NCBI GenBank assembly: GCA_029204225.1
Contig: CM055097.1
Location: forward strand, 28,075,192 to 28,139,191
DNA length: 64,000 nt
Source of the DNA: Diphasiastrum complanatum
Taxonomy: Eukaryota > Streptophyta > Lycopodiopsida > Lycopodiales > Lycopodiaceae
Direction of reading: 5' to 3'
A program made the translations under genes and the position numbers. The notes beneath the pieces are model-generated. The model searched no databases and was not told the origin of the DNA. It worked only from the letters and a program-made list of their open reading frames with translations. Shown here piece after piece: positions 23,334-34,900 of this stretch. Each line of letters opens with the position of its first letter. Position 1 is the stretch's first letter.

Positions 23334-24895
23334 TCAGCCACGCTGGAAATGCGTAAACAGCGCAAAATTATGTAATTTTCGGAGTAGAGTTTTCCAAGGC
23401 ACATTATCCCGAGCTTTGATGATCCCAAAGAAGACAAGCGAGTATCCAATCGCCATCCCGAACAGCACTACCAGATTGAGTGTCTTGGAACGACCTAAAT
23501 CTACTCCATATGTGTGCGTGAGGATGAAATCTCCTTGGATCCTGGGAAGATTTGGATTCTGGTTCAGGAAATCCAAGCCTAAAAAGTCATTTTGAAGCAT
23601 ACCCTGCAATACAATCCAAAACCTCCAACTTGTCACTGCAAATTACGTCTGTACAGTTGTGGAAGAAGATGATTTGAGATAGAACCAGTTGTTAATTCGG
23701 ATCAAGGGGTATTGAGATTGTTTGTTTGACTTAAAACCTGCAAGGTGTAGGTGTGAAAGCTTATGTAGGACATAGGATAACGCCATACTGGCTTTGGCAA
23801 GTTGCGTAACAAACGGAAGAACCCAGAAACCAGAATGAACATAAACAGTTATGTAGTTTTACTCCTAATATGGAAATGATATCCAAAATTCTAGTGTTTA
23901 GCGATGATGTTCTGCAAAGAATTATGACTAGCAAGTCTCATGGGAGAGTTGATGGAATAATCAAGGCACATATATGGAAGACAGGAAGAACCGCCAGTAA
24001 ATTTGTACTTGCATTTACAGATTAACCATAATCAGAAGCTTTGATTAGAACGGAGAAGCTGATAAGAAACAGAAGGGGCTCAGTTGAACTCTAGCAAAGA
24101 GCTTTTGAGATATTAAATGTGCTATTTGTAAGCTCGAAGCAGATGTAGACCTGAGTTTCGAAAAAGATACGGTCCTTTATTCACAACCATGAAGCTATTT
24201 GACAAATATGGGAAATTTCACAAGCTGTTTACACACAAGATGGAAAAAATTACAATCTATAAAATATTCAGTGACACAAAATCGGAAAAAAGTGAGCAAT
24301 AATCAAGACCATGGTGACTGTTGGGCAAGGAGAAAAGAATAGGAAAAAAAAAGCTTCAGAACATGATGGCGCAACCTGCATGCCGTCATTTCTCAAAAAA
24401 GAAGATTAACAAGATCGTGCATTGTATACGAATGATCAAAGACAGACCTGGATGCCTGCGCCCAAAATTATACCCATGAGGAAATTGGAAATTGCACTTG
24501 CAATTGCCTTCATGAGACTCTCCACCACCATTAAGCTTGCAAGCAAACAAGATGCGAAGTAGACGAACCGATCCAAGCCAGGATGTAGCCCAGCCATATT
24601 GTAAGCAACTAAACTTGATAAGATTGCAATAAGAATGAGAAAGGGCAAGGAGGACAATGTGTTTGCGAGGATGAAGGTTGCAACTCCGTAATGACCATTC
24701 AGCCGCTCATGATGAGATACCTGCAATAATGAAATATTTTATTAATTGGAAGACATCAACAATGGGAACAAGCACGAACCTTGAAAGTTGAGGCTATGAA
24801 GATGGTACCTTCATGTCCTCTGTAAACGAGGGAAATCCTCCTATCGACATGAACGTCAAGAAGGCACCAGCAAAGAACATACCTGAAGCTCTGGC
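23334..24895 (-). pseudogene. ABCG (white-brown complex) half-transporter, last four exons only
   Basis: Exons read on the minus strand: 24,809-24,895 (GAFLTFMSIGGFPSFTEDMK), 24,448-24,720 (ERLNGHYGVATF, GLHPGLDRFVYF, SNFLMGIILGAGIQ), about 23,738-23,845 (LVSGFFRL, WRYPMSYISFH) and 23,334-23,603 (LQNDFLGLDF, then a membrane helix, stop TCA at 23,334-23,336). All junctions are phase 0 with GT/AG, except the third exon, where the acceptor reads CTG instead of CAG. They form the ABC2 membrane domain and C-terminus of an ABCG11-type half-transporter, a family exporting cuticle lipids. The nucleotide-binding domain and first helices are not found within the window. Order and phases match the family, so identity is strong. 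The missing 5' part and altered acceptor suggest a pseudogene, unless upstream exons lie beyond a large TE-filled intron. Confidence 0.82.
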
Positions 24896-25185
24896 CTGAA
24901 TTGAATACAGTGCGTGATCAAAATTTAAGACTTTAAACCGCACAAGCTGGCAATTCAAATCAGCTAGCTACTTAGTCAGAAAACCTAGATTTTCATATAA
25001 AACCCATCATGTGCTATCTAAATCTCTGAAAACATAATAACAATTACAGCTTCATTGATCACTTTAAAATTCAGCTTAAAGCTGGTGCAGATCAGCATCA
25101 TACCGAAATGGTTTAGATGGCGTTTGTGAGGTCCTTAACAATGAATGCACATGCATATTATTGGTTGGGGGGGGATGGTTGGGGA
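24896..25185. other. Intron-like flank of ABCG, no further exon found
   Basis: An acceptor (CTG on plus, 24,896-24,898) precedes the first visible exon, so transcription would continue from the right, but no upstream ABCG exon is readable. Confidence 0.5.
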
Positions 25186-25450
25186 AGGTCATGCTGAGAG
25201 GCCCTTCTGCCCCGGAAGATTGTGCGCCCGAGGGCACAGAGTCTTCCGCGGGCGGAAGGGCAGAGGAGCCGGCCCTTCCCTTCCGTGAATTCTGTTTTTA
25301 CATTTTTTTTCTTTTTTTTTTACGTAAATTTTTTTTTACGCGCACCTTTTGGGCGGAAGGTGCATGTAAAAAAATGTAAAATTCTTTTACGTGCACCTTC
25401 CAGCGTCCGGAAGGTGTCTTTAAAAAAAGATTTGTCAAATTTTTTTTTGC
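25186..25450. repeat. GC-rich CTTCCGCC/AAGGTGC repeat block
   Basis: A locally GC-rich segment in AT-rich DNA with inverted words 'cttccgcgggcggaag' (perfect palindrome near 25,243) and 'gcgcacctt..gggcggaaggtgc' (near 25,341), and repeated 'cttttacgtgcaccttcc'. This looks like a small inverted-repeat transposon or its terminus. No gene. Confidence 0.45.
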
Positions 25451-25574
25451 CCCACAGGTTACGTTCTATAAGGCATCATCATTTCCTTTGTAAAAATTTA
25501 AAAACTGATTTTACGACTCATGGAACACGCTCTACATGGTATTCTTTTATGGTTAAGTGACAGAGTGCGACTAC

Positions 25575-25665
25575 AATATGTCACTTAACTAACACCGTAG
25601 GACAGGCACTTGGTATTTAAAGACTTAAGTAACACCGTACGATATACACTTGGTATTTAAAGCTT
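25575..25665. repeat. Two-copy tandem repeat, about 40 bp
   Basis: 'taacaccgtagg' plus 'cacttggtatttaaag' repeated as 'taacaccgtacg' plus 'cacttggtatttaaag'. Confidence 0.75.
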
Positions 25666-25984
25666 TTCATCCTCCACCTATTGTTTCATGTGAAACACAT
25701 AGTTAGTCATGAACAACAGATTACTCATGTTAAGTTTGAGGTTGGTTCATGTAAGTGCACATATGTCACGTCTCATTGATAAGGAATATATATATATATA
25801 TACTAGTTGTGAGTGCCCGTCGTTGAAGGGCAATAGCGGCCGATCTAGGTGACGGCCGATCTAAGTGACGGCCGATGATTTGAAAAGTCAATATCTCGTT
25901 GACGGGCGAGCAGCGATGATTTAGGAGGAAAGCTGATGGTCGTTGATGGGTGGCCGATGTATGTGTGTGTATGTACGTGGTCGT

Positions 25985-26450
25985 CCATTCGAGTCTAGGA
26001 AAAGTTCAAGTCTTGAGAAAAATTCGAGTTATCGAGAGTTTCGAGTCTTGAGAAAAATAGAGTCTTGGAAAAAATTCGAGTCTTGGGAAAAATTTGAGTC
26101 TTTTAAAAATTCGAGTCTTTCGAAAAATATCGAGTCTTGAAAAAAATTCGAGTTATCAAATAATTCATGCCATCAAATTCGAGTCATCAAATAATTCGTG
26201 TCTTTACAAAAATTTGAGCATTCTAGAAATTCGAGTCGTTCTAAAAATTCGGGTCTTCTTAAAAATTCGAGTTTTCCAAATAATTTGAGTCATTGAAAAA
26301 TTCGAGCTTTTCAAAAAATCGAGTCGTTCAAAGAATTCGAGTCATTGGAAAAATTCGAGTTGTCCCAAAAATTTGAGTCTCAAAAATTAGAGTCGTTCCA
26401 AAATTTGAGTCTTTTTGGAAAAAATCGAATCTTTATGAAAAAATTTGAGA
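25985..26450. repeat. Degenerate minisatellite based on AAAAATTCGAGTC
   Basis: About 25 copies of 'aa(a)aattcgagtc(t/g)tt', spaced 15-25 bp with variable A-run length and substitutions, fill nearly 470 bp. Unit length is irregular, unlike a classical satellite. No coding capacity. Confidence 0.85.
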
Positions 26451-26569
26451 TTATGGCATGCTGGTGTTTGAAGCGATCTAGCTACCTCAAAATGACCCCG
26501 TCTAGAGTGTGAGACTTCTGTGACTACGGGTTTTTGTAAAGACAAAAGCAAGGTCCGATGTCTTCGCTT

Positions 26570-27374
26570 AGCTTGGTACCTGCGATCTACTCCTAGCAGA
26601 TCTGGATTCTACTTCTAAAGTTCTATATGATGGGTGATTACGCACATGCTCGGGTGTAACAAACATTGTTGTTGTAGAGTCTACCCCCTCCATAGCATCA
26701 ACATTGGACATTGAATCCAATGTAACATGCGTAATCGATCCTACACCCAATATATCAGTCTCTCTTCTGATATTGTCATGGGACGTCAAATGTGTATCCT
26801 CTTCCTCTTCCTAAATGGTAAATTGCAAAGCCCTGGCTTTACGTATTGCCATATACCTACGACGAATCCTCCTCTTCCTCTCACTTCTGGATTCCGCTTC
26901 AGGAGTTAAATATGAAAGATTACTACGAACATGTTCTGGTGTAACCAACAACAAGATGTTGAGGTGATGGTACCATGACATGATGTAATGTCAATGGATG
27001 ATAGCTATGTGAAGGCACGCCTACAACCAAACTGGTTTCGCTACTCCTGATGTGCTCTACTGCACCACTGCTAAGTGATTGTACACTGGCATCTAAAGTC
27101 AATGTACCATCGCTACGTAGGGACACACCTGCAGTGCCTATACTACATGTTGGCAAAGCCCTATTCTTGGCTTGTCTCCTCTGGGCCAATCTCTTCCTTC
27201 TGGCGCATGTGCTTTCAGAAACCAGAGTTCTATATGAAACATTGTTTCGTACAAACTCCGGAGTAGCTACTTGTTGGTTGGGGTTTTCAGACATGATATT
27301 CACAACCTTTGTTCGTTTATCCTGCAAGTCAAAGTTAACACGGATTTCGTCATAATCAAGCAAACAATAGCGAC

Positions 27375-27444
<70 letters not shown>

Positions 27445-27665
27445 TACCTATCAAAAATAGTAAACATGACACTCTATTTTAAGCAGACATCCTACTATAT
27501 TTTAAATTGTAATTTATCACTTTTGAGCATAAAGAAGTATTATGACTCAAATTTTATGTTAAAAATAGTCTTTTTTGACTTGTAATGGTGGTTTCAGGCG
27601 GATGTGCTTCCTCTATGAAACAATGTTTTGCACAAACTCCGGAGTAACTACTTGCTCGTTGGGGT
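26570..27665 (-). pseudogene. Four-copy coding-like module (TPExVRNxxSYRTL)
   Basis: On the minus strand four related segments occur in order: NPNEQVVTPEFVQNIVS (near 27,620-27,660), QQVATPEFVRNNVSYRTL with an Arg-rich tail (near 27,170-27,290), VTPEHVRSNLSYLTPEAES with SERKRRIRRR (near 26,850-26,940), and VTPEHVRNHPSYRTLEVES (near 26,585-26,660). Between the last two, one frame continues through a single TAG. Acidic or Ser/Thr-rich linkers separate the modules, and a (GA)n array sits upstream of the second. The Arg-rich tails recall basic leader regions of transposon proteins, but the family is not recognised. Confidence 0.5.
27377..27440. repeat. (GA)n microsatellite
   Basis: 32 dinucleotide units between two copies of the TPExVRN module. 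Confidence 0.97.
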
Positions 27666-27669
27666 TTGA

Positions 27670-28880
27670 GAGACAGAATAATGATTTAAGCTTGTATTAA
27701 GAGAGTGAGAGATAGAATAATGATTTGTGATCCAAAATCAATGTTTCACTCTAGATCAATCACATAAAGTTTGGTTAGCCTAATTATGGGTCATATTATA
27801 AAATCACTTTAAACTAATCATCCATATAGTCAATGCAAAGAACTCAAAAAATAAAGCATTATTGTTTTCTACATCACTTGAATCGGAGCTCATACTTGAA
27901 GATATTTAACTTGAAAGAAAGTTGAGAAATTTCGTAAAAGACGTAAAACGTCACCTAATTGAATAGGATCTTTAAAAATCTCAGTCAAACTGAAATCAAA
28001 TATTGTCATGCATATACTTGCATGAATTAGCTCAAAGAGTAAAAAAATATTGTAGTTATGACTTTTTGAATTCAGGTCATTATTTAATACTTTTATTGAT
28101 AAAAGCATTTTTAACACTTACTTACAAAAAATTTAAATCCAAACAAATAATTAAATAGAGTCTATTAATGTGTGTGAGCACACTTTTTTCATTGTTATTC
28201 CGACTTGAATATCTTCTTTACATGACGGGCATCCGAAAATGAAGGTAAAAGAAAATATACGTTCAAGAAAATATCATTATTTGCTAAGAATCACAATCAC
28301 AATGATCATATGGTGAAGGACATCCTATTAAGAATCTAAACACTATGTCTGAAGATTAGGCAAGAATAAACAGGTTCTTGTGTTAGACCATAGTGGGATG
28401 GTTGAAGATTTTGGGTAAGTGTAGTCATGTTTGAAGGCATTCTATGTTGATCGTTTTTAACTACAGACTATAGTCATGCAGAATTCAAGCGCAGAAGAAA
28501 GCGGTTACCAGAAAATGCACGAATTTGCATGCCCAGAATATCTCTCGACGAACATTTGGGAGGTCAATTATATTCTATTGGATTTTTGCAATTGATGTCC
28601 ACATCAGCTGAAGTGGTCAATTCTACTCTACTGGTGTTGCTTGTACTGGGACTGATATGGTTGCAAGCGACAATTCATTCAGCACTGGTAGCATGAGTAT
28701 AACAGAAACTCTATGATTCTACTGACGTACATGTGCAATCACAAACTATATAAGAGGAGCTTCTTGATATTTACTTTTGCAACTTCTTAAAGTTATTATT
28801 GTTGACTATAATCAGTGGGAACTTGAAAAACTGCGGCTTCCAAGTTCAAACTGTACTCAGTGGGATGATATATTGTGGTA
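27670..28880. other. AT-rich, no gene seen
   Basis: A small duplication of 'gagagacagaataatgattt' type occurs near 27,668 and 27,707. No domain or RNA gene visible. Confidence 0.4.
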
Positions 28881-28887
28881 AGTGTGA

Positions 28888-29012
28888 TGTTGTGAGAACT
28901 TGTTGGGTTATTGAGCCTCTCAAAGTTTCATACTTAAAGAAGATTAGAGTTATAACCAGATCATCTTTTTTTGCACACAGCTATATTTCTTATTACTCAA
29001 ACCCCCTATAGA

Positions 29013-29102
<90 letters not shown>

Positions 29103-29128
29103 ACATAAAAAGACTCATATTTGTTGCT
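28888..29128 (+). repeat. Duplicated block with compound (GT)n(GA)n, copy 1
   Basis: From 'gttgtgagaacttgttgggttattga' to 'taaaaagactcatatttgttgc' (about 240 bp) matches 29,592-29,781. Both end in 'accccctatagaa' followed by (GT)n then (GA)n, but array lengths differ ((GA) 29,043-29,101 here). Confidence 0.9.
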
Positions 29129-29591
29129 CAACTTCTACGTAGAAACTAATAACAATGTGGTTCCTTGTCAAGTAATGCCTCAACTTGGTTGATAGAGGCA
29201 GGACGTGAAGTATGACCTCAGTAGATTGGTTCTTGTCAGACATGAGTGTGTGAGCAGAGGACTGGTTTCCTGACGCATCGCTATGGCTAAAAGAGATGAA
29301 CATGGTCCAATGCTAGGGTCCCCTTTCCTGGAAAGAAACGTTGTTTCAAGCTTCACCTCTGCAGAAAATGTGTCATTCACAAAAGTTTGTGCTCCGACTA
29401 CTGGAAAAGCAGCCATATTGAATGCTAGCAGCCTACATGAACTGCTTGACTGCTCTGTTTGTATCAGTTCCATGTATCCTCCTATATATCAGGTTTGTTG
29501 GTGTTAGATATCATGTATCAGTTGTTCGTTAGCTTCCACTGTGAAGCATATTTGAGTGTCACGGTTTGGATGTACTTCTTATATCTATGAG
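29129..29591. other. Spacer between duplicated blocks, no recognised gene
   Basis: Open frames on both strands (for example minus 29,180-29,473) resemble no family known to me and could be chance. Confidence 0.35.
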
Positions 29592-29781
29592 GTTGTGAGA
29601 ACTTGTTGGGTTATTGATCGTCTCAAAGTTTTGTACTTGAAAAAGATAAGAGTTATAACCAGGTCATCTTTTTTTGCACACAACTATGTTTCCCATTACT
29701 CAAACCCCCTATAGAATGTGTGTGTGTGTGTGTGAGTGAGAGAGAGAGAGAGAGTGTATAAAAAGACTCATATTTGTTGCA
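29592..29781 (+). repeat. Duplicated block, copy 2
   Basis: Second copy of 28,888-29,128, with shorter (GT)n (about 29,717-29,734) and (GA)n (about 29,737-29,754) arrays. Confidence 0.9.
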
Positions 29782-30173
29782 ATATGTTGTAAACAACCGG
29801 AACGATAGTATCATCAATCTCAATCATGTTGCTGCAAGTCCTAATGGACACCAATGCATATAGTCTCGAGAGTAGCTTGGCATCGAGCTTGAGCATTTCT
29901 CTGACACATAATAGGCAATGCCCAGTAGGGGTAGGAACTCTGATGCAAGGTAGATTTTTCGTTTGTCATTTTTGATAAAAAGTGAAAACGCCATCATTTC
30001 TGTAAAACACAGTGTTTCCTCTGTTTTAATTTGTTCAGCGCACAATAGTGGCAAAGACATGAAAGGGTAATTTGTATCCTAATGTTGATAAGTTCATATA
30101 ACTGATGATTCCAAGTAGACAGAACAACTTATGTTAAGGATAAGCTTAAGTGAAAGACACAGATAGTTGTGCT

Positions 30174-30178
<5 letters not shown>

Positions 30179-30248
<70 letters not shown>
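30179..30248. repeat. (GA)n microsatellite
   Basis: About 70 bp. The flanking 29,782-30,178 and 30,249-30,475 show no gene. Confidence 0.97.
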
Positions 30249-30250
<2 letters not shown>

Positions 30251-30467
30251 CTGTCGGACTTACAATACCTGAGGCGGTGAAAGTATGAAAGTCGTAGATA
30301 AATATGTACATATATATTTGAGTGAAAAAATGATCTCAATATCACTGTTTTAATTGAATGGAAAGTGTTACTAACTCTTAAGACTTTGCAGTTGAAGAAT
30401 ATCTTAGCTCTCAATAGCTTACTACAGTCGTAGATAAGAAAGTAAAAGAGAGGATGAATTTACATGC

Positions 30468-30475
<8 letters not shown>

Positions 30476-30507
<32 letters not shown>

Positions 30508-30853
30508 ATTGGCCTGCAGCAATCCAAGGGTGGCAGATATGACAAAATGTGAACTAAACAATCCAGCGAGAGCTCATCCCCAGGCGTAGCCCAACTCCCA
30601 ATTCATGCTGCTTTTCCTACATGTATACGTGGCTTTTCCTCTCCATCATCAACAACGCTAATATAGCAAGTTGCTGAGGGATTATCCAAAAGGTTGTGGA
30701 CTGCCAGGTCAATCCTATGCAAGCAAACTACTACGTCCCTGGAATATTAAGATCAAGCGGTCCAAATTTGCAAGAAGAATCCCTCAATTGTATACTAAAG
30801 TGTTTGAATGAGTTAATTCTGTTGATAGGATGGTGGCAGATTCACCTTGTTAG

Positions 30854-30924
<71 letters not shown>

Positions 30925-31040
30925 ATTGGCCCGACTCTCCATCACCATCCTGCAGCAATCCGCTTGCCTGGCAGATATGACAAAATGCGAACTAAACAAT
31001 CCGCTTGCCTGACAGATATGACAAAATGTGAAGTAAACAA
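30476..31040. repeat. GA arrays with 'cagatatgacaaaatgtgaa' repeats
   Basis: (GA)n at 30,476-30,506 and 30,857-30,920. Copies of 'ggcagatatgacaaaatg(t/c)gaa(c/g)taaacaatc' occur near 30,530 and, in tandem (about 42 bp apart), near 30,970 and 31,012. Both groups are preceded by 'ctgcagcaatcc'. No gene. Confidence 0.8.
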
Positions 31041-31156
31041 TCTACTTTTCCTCTCCATCATCATCATCATTGCCCGACTCTCCATCATTATAGTGGCAAA
31101 TGTGATGATGAGCGATTGTTAGTGAAGGGATCATCGCTAGCCGCGTTCGGGAAGCC

Positions 31157-31264
31157 AAGAGCATATCATGAGTATTATGAAATATGCATTGAATGGTTAA
31201 TTTGTATGGCAAGAGCATATCATGAGTATTATGAAATATGCATTGAATGGTTAATTTGTATAGC
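31157..31264. repeat. 54-bp tandem duplication
   Basis: Two copies (31,157-31,210 and 31,211-31,264) of 'aagagcatatcatgagtatt...', identical except near the end. Confidence 0.95.
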
Positions 31265-31770
31265 AGTAACACAGTCCACATGCTATTTTGTATAGCATGA
31301 TCGAGTTTGTTCATCAAAAAGTTGATCTGGGTTTGTTCTGAAGTTTGGACTAATAAGTATTCTTAGTGACTTAGTATAACTCAAAAGGCAGGGCTTAAGC
31401 GCTTTAAGCCTCAGTGACTGAGGCTTGAGCACTGCCAACTTCCAATGCACGACATCATCACAGGATCATGTATCACAGCCGTTTATAGTAATACTACATG
31501 ATGGTCATACGTTTGTTTACTCTCGTCTTATCATACTAATAATTATTGGCATTATTGCCTACGTAGTTAGAGGAGTGGGAGTGGGAACTCCGGGAACCTA
31601 GCATGCATGCATCGATTAGTGACCATTGACTCCAGTTTAGCAAAACGCATGAGTCATAACTTTTAGCTAATTAGTTTCCAAATTCAACGTTGATGCTGAG
31701 ATTGACACGAAGTATAAACACCGCACCGAACGCAGACACATAATAAAACATGGAAATGGAAATACTATAG
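31265..31770. other. No gene seen
   Basis: Unremarkable sequence between repeat blocks. Confidence 0.4.
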
Positions 31771-31771
31771 T

Positions 31772-31840
31772 GTTTCAATGAATTAAATGCGTAGATAGGA
31801 TGGTGGCAGATTCAGCTTGTTAGTCTTAGCCATAGCAGCT

Positions 31841-31881
<41 letters not shown>
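31772..31881. repeat. Second copy of 'gataggatggtggcagattca' block with (GA)n
   Basis: 'gtagataggatggtggcagattcagcttgttagtc' here matches 'gttgataggatggtggcagattcaccttgttagtc' at about 30,822-30,857. Both lie just upstream of a GA array (here 31,845-31,881). Confidence 0.75.
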
Positions 31882-31883
<2 letters not shown>

Positions 31884-31916
31884 GGCCCGACTCACCGGCG
31901 TCAGAACATATTAGCA

Positions 31917-32205
31917 AAACTTAGATAAGGGTAAGTGGTATACCAACCTCTCCTTCGAAGCTTCTGAAAGCTTGAGAAGATCCCACAGCTTGCATGCCTA
32001 GTCGGTGGGCCAGCGAGGCTGAGATCAACTGCAGTGACAAAGCAACGCCTCTTTACAGGACAAATTTGGCAAGAAGCCATAGCACCCAATTCCCTTTGGA
32101 TTTCGATCCACCTTAGCACTCTTGATGGTGTGGGTTCATAACAATGTAAACAGCTTATGGGGAGTGATTCTGAATATAGGTTATATTCAAGTGAGGGAGT
32201 TGACT
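31917..32205 (-). other. Unrecognised reading frame, possible exon
   Basis: An open minus-strand frame contains a 'cactgcag' acceptor-like site (near 32,025) and a following 'gag|gttggt' donor-like site (near 31,947) that would bound a short exon. The encoded peptide (frame with AHRLGMQAVGSSQAFRSFEG) is protein-like but not recognised. Low confidence. Confidence 0.2.
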
Positions 32206-32329
32206 CATTGAATGATGTTATAAATTTCAGAGTCTCCATTGAATGATGTTATCTATTTCAGTATCTTCATTGAATGATGTTATCTATTTAAGAGTCTTCA
32301 TTGAATGATGTTATCTATTTCAGAATCTG
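32206..32329. repeat. 31-bp tandem repeat, four copies
   Basis: Units start at 32,206, 32,237, 32,268 and 32,299, each beginning 'cattgaatgatgttat'. A few substitutions separate the copies. Confidence 0.95.
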
Positions 32330-32558
32330 CTTTAAGAGTCTCCATTTCAGTGAGTAGACGGGCAGAAACTAATTTCTTGTACGACAGAAACTAATTGATC
32401 TACTTTCAAGATCGCTCAACTTCTGCGTAGAAACTAATAACAATGTGAATTACTAACAACTAATAACTAATATGCGATCAGATTTGATGCTCTAAATCAA
32501 CAATGGAACTAACTCTCACCTACACCTACATCATAACCAGCTGTCTGTGTATATGTGC

Positions 32559-32561
<3 letters not shown>

Positions 32562-32636
<75 letters not shown>
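32562..32636. repeat. (GA)n microsatellite
   Basis: About 75 bp, uninterrupted. The preceding 32,330-32,561 holds no gene. Confidence 0.97.
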
Positions 32637-32640
<4 letters not shown>

Positions 32641-32708
32641 CTCACCTAATCTCTCAGTCCTGGTCTTGAACAATTAGCCAAAAATGAAAACTCCAAGGAA
32701 GCAAAGCA

Positions 32709-32879
32709 CAGCGGGCCTGCGCTACCTAGTCCATAAATTTTGACATGACCCATGCCTCTTGGATGTCCGTTGCTCATCTCATGCTCCAGCTCATTTCATG
32801 CTCCTCATTTCTTGGATGTCTGCCCTCCCCCGCTCTTTCTCTCTAGATTGCTCATTTCCTGGATACCCGCCCTCCCCGG

Positions 32880-32911
<32 letters not shown>

Positions 32912-33428
32912 TTAGAGACTACCATTTTTTTAGGAACTAATTATATGGTTTTAATCGTCTTTGATATAAGCGGGGCTCACATAATTTACTTTCAGATGAG
33001 ATAGGAGGGAGTGATTTGAGTGGTTGTGAAAAGCTGAAAAATCCGCAGTATAGACGTGGGTATCAAGATTCAGGATTTTTCAGAACGAGGGCAAGGGCCA
33101 GGTACGATATTATTTTAGATCATTCGTATGAACATCGTGTATCTTCATGTATTCCTAGAATATTTTCCTATATCCTTATTCCAATAAAATTCTCTTACTT
33201 TGATTTTGAGTTCAAGGGATTATGACGATTTGTTTTTGATTTCCGCAACCAGACAGAGTCATCAATATGTAGATTGATGATTTTGAGTTCAAGGGATTAT
33301 GATGATTTGATTTTGATTTTCGCAACCAGACAGAGTCATCAATATAGAGAATGACGATTTCACGAGCTCCATTTAAGTCATCAGAGTCTTCACCATTAGT
33401 CGCAACAGATGAGATATACTGAAACCAA
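32709..33428 (+). repeat. Dispersed repeat R2 (second copy of R1)
   Basis: Same-orientation copy of 20,132-20,969. The internal (CT)n is only about 30 bp (32,881-32,911) against about 70 bp in R1, which accounts for part of the length difference. The two copies bracket the ABCG remnant and all DNA between them, 12.6 kb apart. Confidence 0.85.
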
Positions 33429-34211
33429 TATGTAGAATCCAATATGCATTCAGGAAATGTGGACGTATTCAAGGGACATCAATATGTAGAACGACGATTT
33501 CATTCCAATGCGTCCACATTTTGAATATCAATACGTCCACATTTTGATTTGCCATAAATGCACTGGACTTGATGTTTCTTCAAGAGAGCTTCAAGAGAGC
33601 ATAGAATTCTCTTTTTGACTTTGAGTTCAAGGGATTATGACGATTTGATTTTGATTTCCACAACCAGACAAAGTCATCAATATGTAGAATGACGATTTCA
33701 TGAGCTCCATTCAAGTCATCAGAGTTTTTGCTATCAGTCGCAACAGATCTAGATGAGATAGGAGGGAGTGATTTGACTGTCGTGAGAAGCTCAAAAAGCC
33801 ACAATAACTATGTATTGAATCCAATATGTATTCAGGAATGTGGACGTATTCAGGGGAGATCAGTATGTAGAATGACTATTTCATTCCAATACAAGGACAA
33901 CTTTGTGCAACTATCTGCAACTTTCGAGATGATGTAGATCCAAGACTGAACCCATCTTTCTACACCAATCAATCACCATACGAGGACGCTCAATAGGTAA
34001 ACTAACCAGCCAACACCAATTCCCTCAAGCAGCACACCTAGAGAGAGATCTTTCTACACATTTTGATTATCTTTCTCTTCAAGAGAGCAACTATTCGAGA
34101 TGATGTAGATTCAAGACTGAACCCAACTTTCTACACCAATCAATCACCATATGAGGACGCTCAATAGATAAACAGACCAACCAACACCAATTCTCTCATG
34201 CAACACAACTG

Positions 34212-34302
<91 letters not shown>

Positions 34303-34900
34303 TACATTGACCCCAGAAGCCATAAACAATCCATAAATGCTAACTAAGGCCCTTGTACATGAACACAGATAGAAGAACATTTTCAGATTGTTAGGCCCAC
34401 ATTTTGAATTCAATACCTCCACATTTTGATTTGCCATTGATGTACTGGAGTTGATGTCTCTTCAAGAGAGCATAAAATTCTCCTACTTTGATATTGAGTT
34501 CAAGGGACTTCACATAATCAAATTTTACATATGGTTGTTACGATGTGCTAAATAGTTGTTACGTATTCTTCTTATGGAAATATAGATTCTCAATATGTTT
34601 TCGCAACCACACAATACAATAATCATATGCATGGTAAGGATGAAATCTCTATATGCCAGGTCATCGAATATGTCTATATAATAAAAATTTAGAGGATCTA
34701 ACACCAACAACACTGTTGCAAATTTTTCGAATGCTATTCACGATGTTACAACTACAATGAGAACAAAGGGTCAAAGCTATCCACTCTTGGAACTTCCAAG
34801 TTTCAAAATCACCTCCAAGACTGAACCCATATTTCTACACCAATCAATCACCATACGAGGATGCTCAATAGGTAAACGGACCAACCAACACCAATTCCCT
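33429..34900 (+). repeat. Mosaic of reshuffled R-type modules
   Basis: Three copies of 'aagactgaaccca...ttctacaccaatcaatcaccata(c/t)gaggac' begin near 33,941, 34,112 and 34,815. 'cacattttgatttgcca' followed by 'cttcaagagagca' occurs near 33,538 and 34,421. Further 'gagttcaagggattatgacg' and 'acgatttca(c/t)gagctcca' pieces recur from R1/R2. A (GA)n array lies at 34,216-34,300. No gene. Confidence 0.75.

Noticed and set aside
25985-26450. Possible CRISPR array
   Set aside because: Repeat core is short and degenerate, spacers are A-runs of irregular length, and the context is a plant nuclear genome.
29180-29507. Opposed frames between the two duplicated GT/GA blocks
   Set aside because: Overlapping frames on both strands without recognisable domain or codon signature; no reason to prefer either.
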